Shown: one piece after another, positions 23,985 to 33,067 of the stretch
How the letters are laid out: each line of letters begins with the position of its first letter
How positions within the stretch are numbered: position 1 is the stretch's first letter
Assembly: GCF_001039355.2 (NCBI RefSeq)
Contig: NW_019775454.1
Coordinates: 308,563 to 343,551 of the forward strand
Source of the DNA: Lingula anatina
Taxonomy: Eukaryota > Brachiopoda > Lingulata > Lingulida > Lingulidae
DNA: 34,989 nucleotides
Direction: 5' to 3'
Notes under the pieces: generated by a model
The model's database searches: none
The model's input: the letters and a program-made list of their open reading frames with translations, nothing else
What the model was told of the DNA's origin: nothing
Program-made: the position numbers and the translations under genes

Positions 23985-24338
23985 TGTGACAGTGAACGTT
24001 ATTCGTTTTTTATACCGCTGCAAAATCTCATATGGAATTTGTTTCAGTGTGCTACAATCCTGGTTCAGATCTCTCACCATGGCTCCACTCTCGGTATTCA
24101 CCCCTCAGGCCGCAGACCTGAAATCAATGGTGCTACATTGGGACATATTTTATATTCAAAGAATGTAGCTATTCATCAAAGGACTGTCCGCAGTTGATGT
24201 ACGTTATTGTGTACTTTACACAGATCGGATAAAAGGGGTGACTAACACTGAGAGGCGTACATATTGCAAAGTGTGAGTTTTCAGTAGAAAAGTAGTTTAC
24301 TAGTACGATATTAGCGCCGAGATCGAGGAAGCAATACC
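23985..24338 (+). promoter_or_regulatory. Conserved promoter and 5' UTR of peptide precursor copy A
   Basis: About 350 bp before the ATG is shared with copies B (30330-30614 plus 31823-31899) and C (33235-33596). Blocks include CTCGTTTTTTATAC-type sequence, GATCTCTCACCATGGCTCC, TCAAAGAATGTAGCTATTC and GCGTACATATTGCAAAGTG. A GATAAAAGG element at about 24228-24236, 100-110 bp before the ATG, could act as a TATA box. GTAGCGCCGAGATCGAGGAA-like sequence just before the ATG is the likely 5' UTR. The conservation is direct; the function is inferred. Confidence 0.55.
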
Positions 24339-25057
24339 ATGAAGGACGCTAAGGCAGTTGCTTTGCTGCTCATGGCAGTGATAGTATTTGGAGCCATTGC
24401 CGAAAATGAAGCGCTTTGTAAGTGACTGCGTTCTAATTGCAAATTAACTCCTCTCTTACGATGCTTAATTGTCATTATCATTATTGCCGATAGTGGTGCG
24501 TTGCGTTGCTTTTTCGATTGCAAACAAAGGTCTTTTTATTATTATTATTGTTGTTGTTATTGTTGTTATTGATGGTTGTGGTGGTGTTCTTGCTGGTGCT
24601 GTAATTGTTAATGTTGTTACCTTTTTTATTTTGTGCATTTACAGTTTTTGGCAAGAGAGCAGACATAGAAAGAAAAAACATTTTAAACAGTAAAATGGTA
24701 AGTTGTATTATTTAGAAAAGATGCAGCGTCTATAAGGGATGTTGAATAATCTGAATGTGCAGTTATATGGATTTTGCAATTAAATCAAATCATCCTAATA
24801 TCAAAATGAAAATGTTGTTATGTGAATATATTTTAAATGATGTACCTTAGCGATTATCGGTAAATTGTTGATAAAGTTTTGGGTATGTGCATAGACAGAT
24901 ACACAGATCAAATTCAAGACTCAATCACAGCGACATGGTCAATACAGCAGTGTGTATTTCCTTGCAGGTGAAAAAGCGGGACTTACAGCAGCGCTTCCGA
25001 AAAAACGATGCCGCCATCAAAACCGCCTGGGAAATGATTTGGAGAGGAGAAAAATGA
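24339..25057 (+). CDS. Secreted small peptide precursor, copy A (3 exons, intact)
   Basis: Exons 24339-24417, 24645-24697 and 24968-25057 (GT-AG, phases 1 and 0) give a 73-residue protein. Residues 1-21 form a clear signal peptide (MKDAKAVALLLMAVIVFGAI, then A). After it comes ENEALFF followed by GKR at 29-31, the classic signal for dibasic cleavage and C-terminal amidation, so a short FF-amide peptide is possible. A linker leads to KKR (46-48) and a basic 25-residue C-terminal segment, DLQQRFRKNDAAIKTAWEM then IWRGEK. No cysteines are present in the mature part. I do not recognise the family; neuropeptide or hormone precursor and linear antimicrobial peptide are both possible. Exon structure is supported by two further copies with the same splice frame. 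Confidence 0.7.
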
Positions 25058-25220
25058 GATCTTACGATACGAAACCGTAACCTTCAACGTTTTCTCAACG
25101 GATTTCTACCCATTATTTGAGACATGTAAATGTTTTTAAAATGACATTAATCTTTCTATTGGATAATAACTTTGCACGGCAATACGTGGATATGCGATTT
25201 TCATTTACAACAATAATAAC

Positions 25221-25226
25221 AATAAA
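25221..25226 (+). other. Candidate poly(A) signal of peptide copy A
   Basis: AATAAA occurs about 165 nt after the stop codon. In copy B the matching position reads AAAATAATG, so the signal is changed there. Confidence 0.4.
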
Positions 25227-25569
25227 CAATGATAGCAGTCCTTCTCATCGAGATTTACACGTGAACTCATGATTTCTTTCATTTTGTTTGGATATTTGAC
25301 CTTCGACAATAACGCACTGGCTTATTTTTGTTATTTACATACATGTACCAAGCAGAAAAATAACTTTCAGCAAGTTGTAGCTCATTTTATTTTCCCCAGT
25401 GTCTTGTTGTTTGCTTTCCAATAATAATGAGAATATTACTCCCATTGATTCAAAAGATTTCGCATTTGCAAATTTAAGAAATTGGGTTAATTGTATTATT
25501 CCTGGCTTTATACGGTCAATGTACGCAGATTATACTGAGTCTCCAGTTAACGTAATAAAGGGAAGTTTG

Positions 25570-27330
25570 GCGTAGACAAACGATGTTTTATTGATTTCAT
25601 GGGCCGTTGCGAACTTTCATTAGCGGGGGGAAACGGCATCTGGTATTACCAGGTTAGGAGCGTAAACAAGGTATTGACATCTGGAATTCACTGTATTAAG
25701 GTAGTAATTAACAGTAAATTGTCAAAATTTGGGTGTTTTTCTGAATTTGTCAGTATTAGATAGATGAAACATCAACTACATATCAGCCTATCTTAAAATA
25801 ATGGAAGTTTACAAATAAACCCGTAATTTTAGCCTAATTGCTGATTTACCCCTGTGGTAGCGTGTCTGAGTTTTGAAGTAGGTCACACTTGTCCATATAT
25901 GTGTTTGATTGGCAGCTCAACTGTGCAGCTGTATATTTCCCGTACTAGATTGCTGCTAAGCCTTTCACATTCTGTGAGTAACGTCCCGCTTTCACTTGCC
26001 AAACAATACTTTTCATTTTGAATTTATCAGTGAACTTAATCCTGACGATCTATTAAAGCTTTAAAAAGCAGACATATAGATAAGACGTATATGGGCAAAG
26101 GCACTCCCCCTAGGTGTCACGTGGTGAAGAAGGCTGACGTCACGACTAACATGGTGGCTGCTGTCAATGCATGGAGGGGGCCTCTGGTTGAAAATGTTCA
26201 ATAATAATGTTGAAAATGGATGAAAGACATAGTGACAGTTACATAGGCAGTGAGTGGAGGGCTGAACCAGTATAAATAACTAAATTTCTCAGCTTGCCAA
26301 TGCAGCTCACTGATTATATAACGTTGGAATCTCCGGGGAGCACTAAAAGGCTGATTTCTCCGCTTCAGTTTATGGCTTCAAGAGAACGATTTAGACCAGT
26401 GTCAAAATTAATTAGAACTCTCAACCGATGAAAGCTGGCATTCATTCATTAGATCTAAGGTTTGCCTGAAATCATGTGTCTGGGATTTCATAACATCAGC
26501 TCTGTTTTCAACTTACGCGTGCTTTACCTAGGCTAGGGGGTCTCGTTGAACTGGAAACCAGGTTTATTTTGACATCTCTGCTAATTTAACAGATATCGCT
26601 AATTTGAGGCGCATTCTTGTTGATCCCAGTGAGGGCTCACGAGTCAACCTGTCTACACATGTCCATTTGTAGTGGACTTCTAGTTTTTAAGGTGTAAAGA
26701 TCATGTTGAGCACACCTATTAAACATTATATCTCATTACGTAACGATTACATAATAAAATAAGGATATGAAATGAAGAGCTGTTGAAATAAGCTTTCTAT
26801 TGATATGTAACATGTTGGTATATCTTGGGCGGTTTAGAAGATAGCTACCCCTGTTAATTACATCCTTAAGCTCCTTGAAATTTATCTGTCCATCGGGGAG
26901 ACCCGGCAGCTTTGAAGCGTCACTTTTGCTGAAATTTGCAGCACTAAATCCGGGACTCTCTTTCAGGCACGCACTGCCGCATTTATTCAGTAAACACTGG
27001 TACTAGGCCTCACTTTGCTATAAGTTCTTTGCGGAAAGCATAGCATTCAAGATTGATTATACAAGTTGCTCCTCGCTGGAAATTTTTTCGTTTGGTCTGT
27101 GACTGTTTACTGCTTTACTTATTACGAATTCGTTTGTGCGACTCTGGGATCTAACCCTAGCTTGAATAGACTTTATTGAGAAACGGAACATTCACCATTG
27201 CAATTTATCGGTTTTGTTTGAGGGACTCACGGATCCAACCTAGAAGGAGACTCGTACGTGAAGCGGATCTTTCATTTTACAGGTAAGATTTTCTTTTCAT
27301 TACATTTAAGTTATCCTTGATCAGTTGGCC
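25570..27330. other. Stretch between peptide copy A and the SGNH ORF, no gene recognised
   Basis: The homology between the 3' flanks of peptide copies A and B ends at about 25565. The rest contains no frame resembling a known protein on either strand. It becomes more GC-rich toward 27200. It may be the 5' part of the element carrying the SGNH ORF. Confidence 0.5.
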
Positions 27331-27909
27331 ATGGCGGTCCTTATAATCGGCCACTCCTTCGTATATAGGCTACGTTCGTATCTTGACCAAGGTCGGGACG
27401 GGCGTACGGAGAAAGATTTTGGATTTCCCAATGTTGTACACTGGCACGGTGTGGGAGGCCGTACGGTCCCGAAACTAGTCAGGTATGACTTGGGTGTCCT
27501 TCGCCGGGTCCGCCCCGCCTTGGTTATATTGGTAATTGGGTCGAATGACCTATCTGACTTGAACATTTCTCTGTTTGATATAGGTAAGAGCATTGAAAGC
27601 CTCGCTCGGAGCTCTCACGAGGAGTTCGGCATTTCTCACATAGTGGTGAATCAGATTCATCACCGGCTCTGTCTCCCCTATTCGGACTTCAACGATCAAG
27701 TTGATCAGCTTAATATTTTTCTTTCAGACATTGCCCAGAGACATTCGTTTATTTCTTTTTGGAGGAATGTCGGTCTAAGCAATCCGTCCTGGCTACACAT
27801 AAAACCGGACGGGGTCCATCTGTCTGAGGTTGTGCAGTACAAACTTTACCGCAGTTTGCGAGGCGCTATTATCAGGAAGGCATCTCGGCTTAGAATTACT
27901 CTGTGTTAA
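27331..27909 (+). CDS. SGNH/GDSL-type hydrolase ORF, probably from a retrotransposon
   Basis: This single-exon ORF of 192 residues starts at an ATG in a good context (GGCCATGGCG). All four SGNH blocks are readable: IIGHSF with Ser9 (block I), GVGGRT with Gly at 42-43 (block II), VIGSND with Asn72 (block III) and DGVHL with Asp160 and His163 (block V). Ser, Asp and His would be the catalytic triad of an esterase or lipase-like enzyme. Stand-alone SGNH ORFs of this type are known from Ngaro/DIRS-like tyrosine-recombinase retroelements, and related esterase domains occur in CR1 LINE ORF1. No reverse transcriptase or recombinase is visible nearby. Base composition is much more GC-rich than the neighbourhood. 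The frame is fully open, so the copy is young or selected. A single-copy host gene is less likely but not excluded. Confidence 0.7.
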   Translation: MAVLIIGHSFVYRLRSYLDQGRDGRTEKDFGFPNVVHWHGVGGRTVPKLVRYDLGVLRRVRPALVILVIGSNDLSDLNISLFDIGKSIESLARSSHEEFGISHIVVNQIHHRLCLPYSDFNDQVDQLNIFLSDIAQRHSFISFWRNVGLSNPSWLHIKPDGVHLSEVVQYKLYRSLRGAIIRKASRLRITLC

Positions 27910-28172
27910 TTATCTTTCAGATGCAAGCCGTTCATATTCATTTTTGCCGGGACCAATAGTTTTGTTTTCGTTTCAGTTATTGTATTTTCCTTCCCCGGCA
28001 CTGGGGTGATGTCCATGCCTTTATATCACGCTTTTAGCCTACAATTTTCATGACTCCAAATTTTTCTAATTAAGGAAGGTAGAATGGAGAGCTCTACTCC
28101 TCGCTGAAGGCCCGTCAATGCAAGGAAAAGAGCATACCTCCCCCTCCCATAAAATTAGGGAGTTAGGTGTGA

Positions 28173-28271
28173 GATAATACACTGTCACCCGAGCGATATA
28201 TGCCATAACACCTCGAGCGTCAGCGAGAGGTGTTCATGGCATATATCGCGAGAGGGTGACAGTGTATTATT
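28173..28271. repeat. Long palindrome (about 48-bp arms)
   Basis: GATAATACACTGTCACCC through CACCTCGAGCG pairs with CGAGAGGTGTTCATGGC through GGGTGACAGTGTATTATTT across a loop of about four bases, with only a few mismatches. It lies about 260 bp downstream of the SGNH ORF and may be a foldback element or the end of the element that carries that ORF. Confidence 0.75.
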
Positions 28272-28569
28272 TGACATACATACCGAGAAAAAATACAGTC
28301 ATTTCATCCTAAAACACCCCTAAAACCGAATAAAGTGACCCTATATCACGCTGTAGAGATGTTATACGGAATAAACTCGTCCACGTGCGCTGGTCACCTC
28401 CAGCATAATTCTTACGTAATGTCTGACCAATTTGGTCAATTTTTGTTAAATACTTGTCGTGGACGTTCATTTGCTTGAAAAGTATTTAATCAACCGTCGA
28501 CACTGACCATGCGCGTCTCAGCTGAGCCACACCTAGCTGGGACTGCTGCGGAAAAAAGGCCCCAAGGCA

Positions 28570-28995
28570 AAACCTCTACTTTTTAGTGACATTTCTAATA
28601 AAAAAGGAGCGTCGGACCGGAATATAGTCAAACTAATTTTTCACAAGTGCAAAGGAGAATGAAATTTACTTTTTGGTGATATTTCTGACAACGAGGCAGT
28701 TTCGGAATATAGTCAAAATCGACGGATGTTTATAACAAGTTCACGGGAGTAATAATTCTAGTATTTTATTGTTATTTCTGACGACGAGGCGGTTACGGAA
28801 TATAGTCAAAATCAAACGGATGTTTATTTCAAGTCCACAGGAGTAATAATTCTACGTTTTGGTGACATTTTTTACTGCGAGGCGGTTTCGGAATATACAT
28901 GTGCTGGTTTTCAGAGCATTCATGTGCTATATGTAATTACAAGTTCGAAGGGGGAACACATTTGATTTTTACCAATATATCTGATAAAGAGGAAG
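28570..28995. repeat. Tandem repeat, period about 93 bp
   Basis: Four to five diverged units each contain TGACATTTCTGA-like sequence, a GAGGCGGTTTCGGAATATA core and an ACAAGTTCACGGGAGTAATA-like part. The GGAATATA motifs start at about 28619, 28704, 28797 and 28890, giving spacings of 85, 93 and 93. A last degenerate unit reaches about 28995. No coding is seen. Confidence 0.75.
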
Positions 28996-29321
28996 AATGA
29001 ACAGCTTAAAAACAAAAGGTAAATAATAACACAACCCTCGTTAAAAAATTATAGATTTACAAATAATTTGTATACACGTGTGGCTTCAATGTTAACTAAT
29101 TCCCGTTTTCGAACCATACCCATATGACATGACTTAATGTAATAAAATGATAATTAATAATTGTTAAACGTGAAAAGTTTATGCTAATTTTTTAAGGGTG
29201 TGAGAGATTTTAAATTTGTCTATTGGTAGGTATATAACGTAAGCAACGTCACTATTCTCTTGATGCCAAGAAGGTCACACGATCACTGTCTTTGGCTTTC
29301 AGCATTTAAGAGACCTCGACT

Positions 29322-29372
29322 GATTTAACCAAGATGTAGTCGTGAAATTCTAGACTACATCGAGGTTAAATC
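29322..29372. repeat. Hairpin 1 of the 29.3-kb pair
   Basis: GATTTAACCAAGATGTAGTC and GACTACATCGAGGTTAAATC are complementary with two mismatches around an 11-base loop. This places two hairpins back to back with the structure at 29381-29440. Confidence 0.7.
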
Positions 29373-29380
29373 CGTGTTCT

Positions 29381-29440
29381 CCGAGAGACGCTACGCAGAA
29401 ATGTCGAGTGAAGCGAGACATTTTTGGTAGCGTCTCGAGG
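29381..29440. repeat. Hairpin 2 of the 29.3-kb pair
   Basis: CCGAGAGACGCTACGCAGAA then ATGTCG pairs with CGAGACATTTTTGGTAGCG then TCTCGAG, with a short AGTGAAG loop and few mismatches. It is GC-richer than its surroundings. Further repeats of CGAGG and TTCAGTGA nearby suggest nested foldback structure. Confidence 0.7.
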
Positions 29441-29599
29441 TTGCCCTCGATCTTCACTGAAGCTTGGCTAAATGGACAGGCTTCAGTGATCATCATATCG
29501 CCACGGTCATATAACATCCCTAGGTATGTATGGTTGGGTAACATGCCACAGCTTATCTGCCATCCACCTTTTGCTTTTCTAACTAAATTCTGAATAATC

Positions 29600-30050
29600 T
29601 AAAATAATTCACTGGCTAAATCCGGCACATTTATTTGTTTCACGTTGTCAGCCTACTAGCATCCTTATCCCAATTTCGGTAAGATAATTATTTAGGCTCA
29701 TGTTGTTATTTTATATTTGGTTCACATTCAACTTTCAACTTCTTTTTGGCTGTATAATTTTGGCACATAACTCATTTGGCTTTTGTTTGTATATATATAT
29801 ACATGTATAATAACATAAATATATTTTGGCTTGCATTATTTCGGCTTATGCTATTTTGGTTTTTATTTTCCACTCTTTTTTCTGGTTGCAATTTTTGGCC
29901 TCTTTTAACTAATTAACATTATCTAATGCTATATAATATCTAACACCATTCTTTAATAGAGGGACCTTTCAATAAAAGCGGCCGCTACCGGCCAAATTTC
30001 GAACACTATATATCTGTGTTTGTCATTTACTTATCCTTTGGCTTGGGTTA
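29600..30050. repeat. TTTTGGC-rich low-complexity DNA and the dispersed GCGGCC repeat
   Basis: Variants of TTTTGGCT/TATTTTGG recur between 29690 and 29905. From about 29955, GAGGGACCTTTCAATAAAAG begins the inverse copy of the repeat seen in the transporter introns (11640-11790). A short (TTTAG)n run follows at about 30058-30080. No gene is visible. Confidence 0.5.
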
Positions 30051-30614
30051 ATATTTAAGTTTAGTTTAGTTTAGTTTATTTCACTGTAACATATGCATCC
30101 ACTTGTGTGGATGAAAATGACAATATGAATACAATTTTTGTGATTATGCTATTAATAAGGAGACATAAATGCAGGTGTCATGTACACCTTCTTCTACACC
30201 CAGACATGCGTTGGTCTTATCATGGACTATTCAGCTTTTTTAAATATTAAACTGATGGTAGCGTCAGTAGGTTTCGTGTCGTCAGTTAAGTGAAAGAACG
30301 TTATTTGTGACCAAATGTTACAGCCAGTCAAATCTGCCCTATTCTACTCGTTTTTTATACTCCGCGACCACCGCCGCAAAATCTCATATGCAATTTGTTT
30401 CAGTGTGTTACAGTCCTGGTTCAGATCTCTCACCATGGCTCCACTCTAGTCATTCACCCTTCAGGTTACAGGCCTGAAATTAATGGTGCTACACTGTGAC
30501 ATGTTTCATGTCCAAAGAATGTAGCTATTCATCAAAATGCACTGCACGCAGTTGATGTACGTTATTGTGCACTTTACACAGATCGGATAAAGGGGTGACT
30601 GAAAGGCGTACATA

Positions 30615-31819
30615 CATTGGTCAAAAAGGTTGTCCCCCCCATTTCCATGTACTTTTATTTACAAATGATCACCTCACAGCTGTAAATTGTTAGAAATAGT
30701 GCTTTTTATTACAGATACCGTGTCTAACATGATTATTGGTTAAAAATACAAAATAGTGGTGAAAAAATACATATTTTATACCATTTAGTAAAATTTATAA
30801 GAGGTACCTCCTCAAATCCATTGTTTCACTGTGACTTCTACAGCTGTAAACAAATGTCTATTAAATTAAAAAGATGTCATCAAATATCACCAAATTCACA
30901 CACAATTAGCATTAGGGTGTGCTCGTTAAAGGTCACGTGCCTAACAGCGTGTGCGTCTACCGCGTACTGCAATAATCTCCTGTAGACGGCGCGACAAGTC
31001 TTCAACGTGGGTAACATTCTGTTATGTGGGATATTGTCCCATTCATCCAAAAGAGCGTGGCGAAATTGGTCAAGATTATTTGGGAATTGGTTTTCCTCTG
31101 CAATGCACATTCCAATTAATGCCACAGGTGCTCAGTAGGATTAATATCAGGGCTCAAAGACGGTTGTCCCATCCTCAGAGCCCTGTAATTCTGCTACAAA
31201 TCGCTTGCCAGACGAGAGCTGTGAGCAAGTGCGTTGTCACAATGAAGCCAGTTGCATCCCTGAAGTCACCTCTTGCAAATGGAGTGAGATTTCTGTTGAG
31301 AATGTTACATTAAAATGCCCCTGTTACGTTTTGTTCCAAAAGGAACAATGTACTAATACCATGGGCTTGGAATGTTCTCCAAATGCGGACTGATCTTACA
31401 CCTCAGGCAATATTATCCTACACACATTTTTCCAAGAGGCATTTTTTTAACATGTCTATCGACCCTCATTTGACCATCGATAGGATACAAGAAATAATTT
31501 GATTCTGCATCAAAACCAACTTCCTTCCAGTGATGGATGACCATATTTAGGTACCTGTAGGATCACTGAACGTAGCATTCTCAGCTGATATCTCACTCTG
31601 TCTTCAAGAACTGACTTCGGGGTTCACTCCAGGGTTCATCATGACTGCACACTTGCTCACATATTTTCACCGCTATTTTGTATTTTTTTTAACCATTAAT
31701 CATGTAAGACATAGTATCTGTAATGGAAAGCACTATTTCTAACAATTAACAGCTGGAAGGTGATCATTTGTAAATAAAAGTACATGGAAATGGGGGTGGG
31801 ACAACCTTTTTGACCAATG
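30615..31819 (-). mobile_element. Tc1/mariner-like transposon, degenerate
   Basis: The ends CATTGGTCAAAAAGGTTGTC and the matching inverse at 31800-31819 are the tips of terminal inverted repeats of about 150 bp (30615-30770 and 31665-31819). The empty site is visible in peptide copies A and C (GTACATATTGC). Copy B reads GTACATA before and TATTGC after the element (TA at 30613-30614 and 31823-31824), the TA target duplication of this superfamily; the right end carries about three extra bases before the TA. A broken transposase lies inside on the minus strand. The insert separates the conserved promoter of copy B from its 5' UTR and ATG. Confidence 0.85.
30880..31560 (-). pseudogene. Tc1-like DDE transposase remnant
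   Basis: Minus-strand frames, read from high to low coordinate, show AESNYFLYPIDGQMRV (about 31515-31470; family pattern DESRF.L...DGR..V), LHCDNALAHSS (about 31250; second catalytic Asp region), SPDINPTEHLWH (about 31120; third acidic residue region) and NLDQFRHALLDEWDNIPH (about 31070; C-terminal helix). The segments are in different frames and contain stops. The first catalytic Asp of the usual DES motif appears replaced by Ala. The DNA-binding N-terminus is not recognisable. It is not functional. Confidence 0.8.
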
Positions 31820-31899
31820 TTGTATTGCAAAGTGTGGGTTTTGAGTTGAAAAGTAATATACTAGTACGATGTTAGCGCCGAGATCGAGGAAGCAGTACC

Positions 31900-32560
31900 A
31901 TGAAGTACGCTAAGGCAGTTGCTTTTCTGCTCATGGCAGTGATAGTATTTGGAGCCATTGCCGAAAATGAAGCGTTTTGTAATAATCAAAAATTGCCGCC
32001 TTGGCGGAGGTCTGCGCCCTCAGAGTGCTTTTCTAGTTATTATTATTATTATCGTTGTTATTATCGTTGTTATTGGTGGTGGTGGTGGTGGTTTTCTTGC
32101 TGGTGCTGTAATTGTTACTGTTGTTACCTTTTTTATTTTTTGTATTTACAGTATTTGGCAAGAGAGTAGACATAGAAAGAAAATACATTTCAAACAGTAA
32201 AATGGTAAGTTGTATTATTTAGAAAAGATGCAACGTTTATAAGGGATGTTGAATAATCTAAATGTAGAGTTATATGGATTTTGCAATTGAATCAAATCAC
32301 CTTATATCAAAATGAAAATGTTATGAGAAAGGTTTTTAAATGATGAACCTTAGCGATTATCGGTAAAGTGTTGATATTGTTATCGATATGTGCATAGACA
32401 GATACACAGATGAGATTCAAGACTCAATCACAGCGACATCGTACTTACAGCAGTGTACATTTCCTTACAGGTGAAAAAGCGGGACTTATAGCATCGCTTC
32501 CGAAAAAACAATGCCACCATCAAAACCGCCTGGGAAATGATTTGGAGAGGAGAAAAATGA
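31900..32560 (+). pseudogene. Secreted small peptide precursor, copy B (nonsense in exon 3)
   Basis: Exons 31900-31978, 32152-32204 and 32471-32560 align with copy A. The signal peptide is kept and the first segment becomes ENEAFLF followed by GKR, so the amidation-type site is intact. In exon 3 the codon after KKR-Asp-Leu is TAG (32489-32491) instead of CAG. This cuts the product to 50 residues and removes the basic C-terminal segment; downstream codons are otherwise still aligned to the old stop at 32558. The exon 1 donor is GTAATA instead of GTAAGT because of a repeat insertion. With the transposon in its 5' flank, this copy is probably dead. A truncated precursor that still yields the first peptide is the alternative. 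Confidence 0.75.
31984..32050 (+). mobile_element. Short retroelement tail in intron 1 of copy B
   Basis: TTGCCGCCTTGGCGGAGGTC and following CTGCG...CTTTTCTAGTT run into a TTATTATTATTATCG tail. This replaces about the first 100 bp of the intron seen in copies A and C. A GC-rich segment with a microsatellite tail is typical of a truncated LINE or SINE 3' end; I recall GGCGGAGGTCTGCG-type ends in such elements but cannot verify the family. Confidence 0.45.
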
Positions 32561-33065
32561 GATCTTACGACACGAAACCGTAACCTTCAACGTTTTCTCA
32601 ACGGAATTCTACCCATTATTTGAGATTTATAAAAATGACTTAAAAATGACACTAATCTTTCTATTGGATAATAACTTTGCACGGCAGTACGTGGATATGC
32701 GATTTTCATTTACAACAATAGTAACAAAAAATAATGATACATGTAGTAGTCCCTCTCATCGAGATTTACACGTGAACTCATGATGCCTTTGATTTCGTTT
32801 GGATATTTGACCTACGACAATAACGCACTGGCTTACTTTTGTTATTTACATACCAAGCAGAAAACTATCAGCAAGTTGTAGCTCATTTTTTTTTCCCCAG
32901 TGCCTTATTTATTGCTTTCCAATCATTTATGGGAATATTACTCCCATTAACTCAAAACATTTCACATTTGCAAATTTAAGAAATTGGGTTAATTGTAATA
33001 TTCCTGGCTTTATACGGTCAATGTACGCAGATTATACTGAGTCTCCAGTTAACGTAATAAAGGCA
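32561..33065 (+). other. 3' flank of peptide copy B
   Basis: It is about 90-95% similar by eye to 25058-25565 downstream of copy A. It contains no other gene. The AATAAA of copy A is altered here. Confidence 0.6.
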
Positions 33066-33067
33066 AG

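Larger units (their letters stand above)
30170..33065 (+). repeat. Duplicated peptide-gene unit containing copy B
   Basis: Promoter, three exons, introns and about 500 bp of 3' flank match copy A (about 23985-25565). The right end, at CCAGTTAACGTAATAAAGG, coincides with the end of the homology in copy A. The next unit (copy C) starts within a few bases, at GTATGTACACCTTTTTCACC, matching 30179 onward. Units B and C are therefore a direct head-to-tail duplication. Unit B is lengthened by the Tc1/mariner-like insertion. Confidence 0.75.

Noticed and set aside
28173-29440. CRISPR-like reading of the hairpins and 93-bp repeats
   Set aside because: The host is a eukaryote, the units are contiguous and diverged with no unique spacers, and no cas gene is present.
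30951-31393. Plus-strand frames inside the Tc1/mariner-like element
   Set aside because: The transposase motifs are on the minus strand; these are its antisense.
31949-32200. Continuous frame across intron 1 and exon 2 of peptide copy B (and 24469-24693 in copy A)
   Set aside because: It depends on the TTA/GGT low-complexity intron; the exon 1 plus exon 2 splice in the other frame preserves the signal peptide and GKR site in both copies.
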